The translations under genes were made by a program, and so were the position numbers. Shown piece after piece: positions 47,921 through 52,732 of a stretch of 52,732 bases of DNA. This DNA is from Oceanospirillaceae bacterium (GTDB lineage: Bacteria > Pseudomonadota > Gammaproteobacteria > Pseudomonadales > Balneatricaceae): contig JAIBDW010000004.1 in assembly GCA_024686035.1 (NCBI GenBank), positions 1-52,732 of the forward strand. Reading direction: 5' to 3'. The notes beneath the pieces are model-generated. The model had not been told where the DNA came from and made no database searches. It was given only the letters and a program-made list of their open reading frames with translations. Each line of letters starts with the position of its first letter. Position 1 is the stretch's first letter.

Positions 47921-49006
47921 TTATTTAATGGTGGGAAGGTCGTTGCTAAAGTCGCCATTTTGCCCACGCTGACGTAAAAAGTGATCCATGATTGTCAACG
48001 CCATCATGGCTTCAGCAATAGGTGTAGCACGAATGCCCACACATGGATCATGACGACCTTTAGTAATCACCTCTACTGGGTCTCCATGAAGGTCTATGGA
48101 CTGCCCAGGTATATGCAAGCTGGACGTTGGTTTAAGAGCTATGCGAGCAATGATGTCTTGCCCACTGCTTATGCCGCCCAAAATCCCACCTGCATGATTG
48201 GATAGAAAGCCATCGGGAGTCATTTCATCGCGGTGCTCTGTACCACGCTGAGTCACCACTTCAAAGCCATCACCAATCTCAACGCCTTTAACCGCGTTAA
48301 TACTCATCAAACCATGAGCCAATTCAGCATCTAAGCGATCAAATACTGGTTCACCAATACCCGCCGCTACTCCTGTAGCAACCACAGTGACTTGGGCACC
48401 TATAGAATCACCAGACTTTCGCAACGCATCCATAAATTTTTCTAGTTCTTCCACTTTATCAGCTTGGCCACAGAAAAATGGATTGTCATTGACAATACTA
48501 GGGTCTGAACAGTCTAGTTTAATAGGGCCTAGTTGAGACAAGTAGCCGGTAATGGCAATACCCTGACCTGCCAAAAATTTCTTAGCGATTGCACCTGCTG
48601 CAACGCGCATAGCGGTTTCGCGTGCAGAAGATCGACCACCACCGCGATAGTCTCGCAAACCATATTTGTGCATATAGGTGTAATCAGCATGGGCAGGACG
48701 AAACTGGTCTTTTATGTTGCCATAGTCTTTCGAGCGTTGATCTGTATTTTCAATCAGCAAGCCAATAGGTGTGCCGGTCGTTCGACCTTCAAATATACCA
48801 GATAAAATACGCACCTGATCCGCTTCACGGCGCTGAGTAGTATGGCGAGAAGAGCCTGGCTTACGGCGATCTAAATCGATCTGTAAGTCGGCTTCACTAA
48901 GCTCTATGCCTGCTGGGCAACCATCAATTGTGGCGCCCAGTGCTGGACCATGGCTTTCACCAAAGGTGGTGACCGTAAACAACTTACCAAAGGTATTACC
49001 CGACAT
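47921..49006 (-). CDS. aroC: Chorismate synthase
   Basis: AroC makes chorismate from EPSP, the last common step to aromatic amino acids and folate precursors, using reduced FMN. The 361 residues show the three family signatures: '[18 protein letters not shown]', '[25 protein letters not shown]' in part, and '[17 protein letters not shown]'. Length is normal. It follows prmB by 69 bases, a conserved pairing in gammaproteobacteria, and is followed directly by tupA. Confidence 0.97.
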   Translation of the reverse strand: MSGNTFGKLFTVTTFGESHGPALGATIDGCPAGIELSEADLQIDLDRRKPGSSRHTTQRREADQVRILSGIFEGRTTGTPIGLLIENTDQRSKDYGNIKDQFRPAHADYTYMHKYGLRDYRGGGRSSARETAMRVAAGAIAKKFLAGQGIAITGYLSQLGPIKLDCSDPSIVNDNPFFCGQADKVEELEKFMDALRKSGDSIGAQVTVVATGVAAGIGEPVFDRLDAELAHGLMSINAVKGVEIGDGFEVVTQRGTEHRDEMTPDGFLSNHAGGILGGISSGQDIIARIALKPTSSLHIPGQSIDLHGDPVEVITKGRHDPCVGIRATPIAEAMMALTIMDHFLRQRGQNGDFSNDLPTIK

Positions 49007-49075
49007 GAATTTTTACTCTAAAATTTTTCAACTTAAATTATAGCTGGTTACTACACCATGCAGCAAACAATCCTC

Positions 49076-49984
49076 TTATAAACGTGACTGATACCAGGCC
49101 TTAAATCTAGGATGGTACTCTCTGCACTGGGCGCCAGTAAGACAGAACACACCATTGCCACCTTGATGTAACTCAAGCCACATAAAAGGCACTTCAGGCA
49201 AAGCCTCTTGCAACGCGACTTCACTATTGCCCACTTCAATCACGATGAGGCTATCTTGTGACAGCCAATCAACTGCTTGCACCAACATCTTTGCAGTAAG
49301 ATCCAAACCGTCATCACCTGAAACCAAAGCTAACTTTGGCTCGTGAGCAAACTCAGCCGGCATACCTGCGTAGTCATCTGCATCAACGTAAGGTGGATTG
49401 CTCACTATCAGATCATAGGTTTTAGTGGGCAGGCCACTAAATAAGTTGGAATTAAATACCCGAACTTGATCACCCACACCATGATGGTCTATATTTTGCT
49501 GGCTCAACGCGATGGCCGCCTGCTCTATATCGGCCATGTCAACGTGTTCAATACCCATATGCAAAGCCATCGCAATGCCGATACAACCGCTGCCACAACA
49601 AAGGTCTAAAGCTGCTTTTGGAGTGTCTTTTATGAATGGAGAAAAATGCCTAACAATCAATTCAGCGATGGGTGAGCGCGGAATAATAACACCAGGCGTT
49701 ACTTTAAACGGCAGCTCAGCAAACCAAGTTTCACCTAACAGATAAGGCAAAGGTAATCGCTGCTGAATACGCCTTGCTAGCCATTTTTCTATTTGTTCTA
49801 ACTGATGAGCATTGAGTTTTTTTTGTAGCTCATCCGTTTGTGTATCTAATGACATACCACAAGCGCCAAGTACCAAAAATACAGCTTCATCCCAAGCGTT
49901 ATCCGTGCCGTGTCCAAAGTGGACTTGCGCTTCAATGAGCGCCGATTGCGCTGTTTCGATGGCGTGTGAGAGCGTTTTGGTCAT
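49076..49984 (-). CDS. prmB: PrmB, ribosomal protein L3 glutamine methyltransferase
   Basis: PrmB N5-methylates a glutamine of ribosomal protein L3. I start at 'MTKTLSHAIETAQ', 47 codons inside the track ORF; the upstream part overlaps the divergent smrB promoter and is non-coding. The 302-residue protein has a helical N-terminal domain, the SAM-binding 'LDLCCGSGCIGIAMA' (127-141) and catalytic 'NPPY' (196-199). The aroC-prmB-smrB neighbourhood supports PrmB over PrmC, which usually sits by prfA. Confidence 0.94.
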   Translation of the reverse strand: MTKTLSHAIETAQSALIEAQVHFGHGTDNAWDEAVFLVLGACGMSLDTQTDELQKKLNAHQLEQIEKWLARRIQQRLPLPYLLGETWFAELPFKVTPGVIIPRSPIAELIVRHFSPFIKDTPKAALDLCCGSGCIGIAMALHMGIEHVDMADIEQAAIALSQQNIDHHGVGDQVRVFNSNLFSGLPTKTYDLIVSNPPYVDADDYAGMPAEFAHEPKLALVSGDDGLDLTAKMLVQAVDWLSQDSLIVIEVGNSEVALQEALPEVPFMWLELHQGGNGVFCLTGAQCREYHPRFKAWYQSRL

Positions 49985-50079
49985 GGCAGCTTTTATAACA
50001 ATATTTTGATATGTACATTGTAAGCTAAGCCTTGTCCCGATACCATATTGGCATGAGTATAAACCACCGTTAATAAAGC

Positions 50080-50706
50080 ATGAGTAGACCTTCAAATCTT
50101 GATTCAAATGATTTTTCAAAAGCACAAGACCAAAGTACTGAATCTATTACTGATTTTGGCACTGCATTTGGAACAGTTTCGCCGTTAAAAAAAACGGGGC
50201 GCCAGACGACACCTGCGTCAAAAGGCCCTGACCCTTTTAGCACAGCAACTAGGCGTGCCGCTGCTATTATGCAAGTCAAAGAAAAAGCCGCACTTGGAGA
50301 GCAAGGGTTTGAAATGCTTGAATCACAGCAGAGCCTTACCTACTCTCGTGTAGGTCTTGACAGTGGCAGCATACGCAGACTTAGCAACGGGCACATGCGC
50401 CCTACGCTGACGCTTGATTTACATGGTTACACAATTGAAGCTGCAAGAGAGTCGGTGTGGAACGCGATAAGACACGCACAGGCTGAAGGAGACCGTTGTT
50501 TACTCATCGTGCATGGTAAAGCAGGCGCTGGCTATAAAGACGAACAAGGTGAGATAAGAGGGGCAGGACAAGCTTTGATAAAGTCACATGTAAACCATTG
50601 GTTACAACAAATAGATGCTGTTTTGGCTTTCACTTCTGCGTTACCAAAAGACGGCGGCACAGGTGCACTGTATGTATTAGTTAAAAAGAAAACAAAAACA
50701 GCGTAA
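50080..50706 (+). CDS. smrB: Smr-domain endonuclease, SmrB-like
   Basis: This 208-residue protein has a disordered, polar N-terminal 75 residues and a C-terminal Smr domain at about 110-205 with 'LTLDLHGYTIEAARE' (DLHG 113-116) and 'LLIVHGKAGAGYKDE'. SmrB of E. coli cuts mRNA between collided ribosomes, and its gene is likewise divergent from prmB. Compared with typical Smr domains, which read HGKGxGxLR here, about ten extra residues separate HGK from 'GAGQALIKSHVNHWL'. The catalytic DxH is intact. The symbol is by context and domain, moderately sure. Confidence 0.82.
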   Translation: MSRPSNLDSNDFSKAQDQSTESITDFGTAFGTVSPLKKTGRQTTPASKGPDPFSTATRRAAAIMQVKEKAALGEQGFEMLESQQSLTYSRVGLDSGSIRRLSNGHMRPTLTLDLHGYTIEAARESVWNAIRHAQAEGDRCLLIVHGKAGAGYKDEQGEIRGAGQALIKSHVNHWLQQIDAVLAFTSALPKDGGTGALYVLVKKKTKTA

Positions 50707-50708
50707 TA

Positions 50709-50726
50709 TAAAGGCTTAAGCCTTTA
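50709..50726. terminator. 18-bp palindrome after smrB, possible weak terminator
   Basis: TAAAGGCTTAAGCCTTTA is a perfect 18-bp palindrome two bases after the smrB stop. As RNA it folds to a short hairpin with a UUAA loop, but no U-run follows. It may end smrB transcripts or be an operator for folE about 100 bases downstream. Confidence 0.4.
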
Positions 50727-50822
50727 CCTTAAGCATTGCTTCAAGTATTGTGCCCGTAAAAATGATCTGTGTTTTATACAATTAACTCACAGCGCAGCAA
50801 ACCCTTATCAATGAGAAGGTCC

Positions 50823-51365
50823 ATGGAAAAAGCATACGAAGATATTATTGTCAGCATTGGCGAAGATTTAAACCGTCCAGGCTTAAAGGACACCCCAAAA
50901 AGGGCTGCCAAGGCTTTTAAGTTTCTCAATAATGGCTATGAAAAAAATCTTGATGATGTGATTAACGGCGCATTATTTCCGTCGGACAATGAAGAGATGG
51001 TAATTGTAAAAGATATCGAGTTATATTCTTTGTGCGAACATCATTTGCTACCATTTATCGGCAAATGTCATGTGGCTTACTTACCGTCCGGTAAAGTGCT
51101 TGGTTTATCTAAAGTGGCACGTATTGTGGATATGTTTGCTCGACGCTTACAAATTCAAGAAAACATGACTAAACAAATAGCTGACACCATCATGGAAGTC
51201 ACTCAGGCTAAAGGGGTAGGTGTCGTCATTGAAGCAAAACACATGTGTATGATGATGCGCGGTGTGCAAAAACAAAATGCAAGTATGAAAACGTCAGTAC
51301 TGCTTGGCAAATTGCGCGAAGATGCCCGCACTAGAGCAGAGTTTTTAACCCTTATTAAGGATTAA
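50823..51365 (+). CDS. folE: GTP cyclohydrolase I
   Basis: FolE converts GTP to dihydroneopterin triphosphate, the first step of folate (and queuosine) synthesis. The 180-residue product has the zinc ligands in 'CEHHLLPF' (Cys71, His74) and 'HMCMMMRG' (Cys142), plus '[15 protein letters not shown]' and '[17 protein letters not shown]'. I start at 'MEKAYEDII', 18 codons into the track ORF. GAGAAGG lies three bases ahead, rather close, so the ATG four codons upstream is an alternative. It stands alone between smrB and the convergent phospholipase gene. Confidence 0.95.
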   Translation: MEKAYEDIIVSIGEDLNRPGLKDTPKRAAKAFKFLNNGYEKNLDDVINGALFPSDNEEMVIVKDIELYSLCEHHLLPFIGKCHVAYLPSGKVLGLSKVARIVDMFARRLQIQENMTKQIADTIMEVTQAKGVGVVIEAKHMCMMMRGVQKQNASMKTSVLLGKLREDARTRAEFLTLIKD

Positions 51366-51385
51366 TGATACGTGACTGAGGCCAA

Positions 51386-52246
51386 TTAGATGTTACGGCT
51401 AGACTGCAACGCTTCAAGTGCTGCAGTTCTGCCAATTTCTATCATTTCTTTAGCGCGATAGAGCTCAAAAAAACTACATACGTCACGATTTATCCGCACC
51501 TCAACGTCTGGCTCAAAACCTGCCATTTTGTACTTTGTCATCGTCGCTTGCATGGTTTCAAAACACTGAATTAACATTTCCATTTTATTCCATTGCAAAT
51601 GACTTCGCTCGCTCTTAGTGGGCTTATGGCGCGTTAACTCTGGCGTATCTTCAAACTGTGATCTGACTAACTGTGCACTTTGAGCAGAGTGTGAATGGTC
51701 TACATTTATATTTAAATTGACCGCAATAATGAGGTCAGCCTGATCTGCAACTGTTGGGATTATGGGTACTGGATTTAATAAGCCACCATCCACCAGAAAT
51801 CGGTCGTCCTGTGCTACAGGCATAATCAAGCCTGGTACGGCTACACTAGCTCGTATTGCGTCCATTAGCGTGCCAGACTGAAACCAAACTTCTTTTTGTT
51901 TCACCAAGTCTGTTGCCACTGCCGTGTAAGGTATTGGTAAATCTTCAATCAGCTGATCACCTACAAATTCTTCTAAAATGGTATAGGCTTTTTCACCGCG
52001 AATGGCCCCCATAGATAATAACGACATATCGACTAGACGAAACACGTCAAAACGTGACAAGCCTGTAACCCATTCGGTGAACAAGGGTAGTTTTCCAGCA
52101 GCATACATACCACCCACCACAGCCCCCATAGAGCATCCTGATATGCTCACAATATCAAAGCCTTGCTCCTCTAATACTTGAATGACGCCAATATGCGCAT
52201 TACCCCGGGCACCGCCACTACCCAATACAAGCGCAACAGTCGGCAT
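51386..52246 (-). CDS. Patatin-like phospholipase (RssA type)
   Basis: This 286-residue patatin-like serine hydrolase has the oxyanion loop 'LGSGGARGNAHIGV', the nucleophile in 'SISGCSMGAVVGG' (Ser39) and the catalytic Asp in 'FLVDGGLLNPVP' (Asp153), so the Ser-Asp dyad is complete. There is no signal peptide. Length and motifs match RssA-like proteins of gammaproteobacteria; the lipid substrate is not evident. It lies 18 bases after the DUF4892 gene on the same strand. Confidence 0.88.
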   Translation of the reverse strand: MPTVALVLGSGGARGNAHIGVIQVLEEQGFDIVSISGCSMGAVVGGMYAAGKLPLFTEWVTGLSRFDVFRLVDMSLLSMGAIRGEKAYTILEEFVGDQLIEDLPIPYTAVATDLVKQKEVWFQSGTLMDAIRASVAVPGLIMPVAQDDRFLVDGGLLNPVPIIPTVADQADLIIAVNLNINVDHSHSAQSAQLVRSQFEDTPELTRHKPTKSERSHLQWNKMEMLIQCFETMQATMTKYKMAGFEPDVEVRINRDVCSFFELYRAKEMIEIGRTAALEALQSSRNI

Positions 52247-52264
52247 AGTTTTATCCTTTTAGCG

Positions 52265-52732
52265 TTACTTTTGCTGGATTATTTCAAGATGCAAATAGAC
52301 TTTTTTATTACCACGCTGTGTACTATACAGCGCATAATAAACCCCTTTTAAAGTGTCTTTTTTGAGCGCAGCATATGCTTGCTGTGTATTTAACCCATAT
52401 AAACGCGACTCATCAAACACTTGATTGGCCCAATGATTACTGGACCCGCAGGTGCGACCATTGCATTCATACATCACTTTTGTATCTTGTGTTTTGAGCT
52501 CTTGTACAGCGTTGTCGTAGGCTGCTTTGGCACTCAAACCAGGAAGCATTTCCCAAGTATAACTGGATAGGTTTCCAGATAAAAATAGATTGTATTCTGC
52601 GCCGATGACACCATTGACCTTGCGCATCGCACTGATTGGGAGCGTGTAGTAAGGGACACTACGTTGTGTTTGTTGGACTAATGGGCTTTGCTTTGTTACC
52701 GCTAAAGACATCTCTGCTTGAGATGCTTGAGA
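52265..52732 (-). CDS. DUF4892 protein (partial, 5' end off window)
   Basis: The reading frame stays open to the window edge, so the track start is probably internal and the N-terminal signal sequence is lost. The visible 155 residues match DUF4892 of pseudomonads: 'VPYYTLPISAMRKVNGV', a conserved cysteine pair in 'MYECNGRTCGSSNHWANQVF', 'ESRLYGLNTQQAYAAL' and the end 'YSTQRGNKKVYLHLEII'. Members are periplasmic or secreted proteins of unknown function; the two cysteines suit a disulfide. It precedes the patatin-like gene. Confidence 0.85.
   Translation of the reverse strand, partial: SQASQAEMSLAVTKQSPLVQQTQRSVPYYTLPISAMRKVNGVIGAEYNLFLSGNLSSYTWEMLPGLSAKAAYDNAVQELKTQDTKVMYECNGRTCGSSNHWANQVFDESRLYGLNTQQAYAALKKDTLKGVYYALYSTQRGNKKVYLHLEIIQQK

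Overview
This window reads as a contiguous piece of chromosome from a gammaproteobacterium, probably a marine Oceanospirillales or Pseudomonadales-like lineage. The grounds are the moderate-to-low GC by eye, Smc-ScpAB in place of MukBEF, a complete System I cytochrome c maturation operon (ccmABCDEFGHI), the Tol-Pal genes beside ruvCAB, and families typical of that branch (DUF2069, DUF2058, DUF4892, UPF0270, CrbS/CrbR). I cannot name the genus. Genes are densely packed, no gene-free stretch exceeds 300 bases, and I see no rRNA, tRNA, CRISPR array, insertion sequence or prophage.

Layout. 1-4.2 kb (minus): tolA (cut by the window edge), tolR and tolQ for envelope integrity, then ruvB, ruvA and ruvC for Holliday-junction processing, with a near-consensus LexA box before ruvC. 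4.2-6.3 kb (minus): aspS and an FmdB-type zinc ribbon gene. 6.5-8.9 kb (plus): proS, an ArsC-family gene and a DUF2069 membrane gene, ending at a bidirectional terminator. 9-12.1 kb (minus): rnm-type PHP gene, scpA, scpB and rluB. 12.3 kb (plus): an H-NS-family gene. 13-20.1 kb (minus): smc, zipA, ligA. 20.1-27.1 kb (minus): ccmABCDEFGHI, mostly with overlapping start and stop codons.

27.3-38.4 kb is the most interesting part. It holds a two-subunit sodium:solute symporter (DUF4212 small subunit plus VC_2705-type large subunit) followed by a cNMP/CBS/DUF294 protein and a DnaQ-like exonuclease (minus). Divergent from these is the large sensor kinase crbS (plus), which converges on an acs-crbR operon (minus). 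Together they look like an acetate sensing, uptake and activation island. A 19-bp perfect inverted repeat lies in the symporter/crbS intergenic region. Its core TTTACCAAAGT recurs upstream of acs, just beyond a candidate promoter, and is a candidate CrbR operator.

38.5-39.9 kb (plus): an unrecognised protein resembling a worn-down DEDD exonuclease, a lipoprotein lytic transglycosylase, and a UPF0270 protein. 39.9-45 kb (minus): tusA, an alpha/beta hydrolase, a flavin reductase-like protein, ttcA, a DUF2058 gene and recQ. 45.1 kb (plus): UPF0149 family. 45.8-50 kb (minus): prmB, aroC and a tungstate-type ABC transporter (tupABC), probably one transcription unit. 50.1-51.4 kb (plus): an Smr-domain gene and folE. 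51.4-52.7 kb (minus): a patatin-like phospholipase and a DUF4892 gene cut by the window edge.

Nearly everything is recognisable core genome. The candidate novelty lies in regulatory sites (LexA box, shared acetate-island motif, two 17-bp palindromes) and in a few poorly understood genes, not in a new defence or mobile system.
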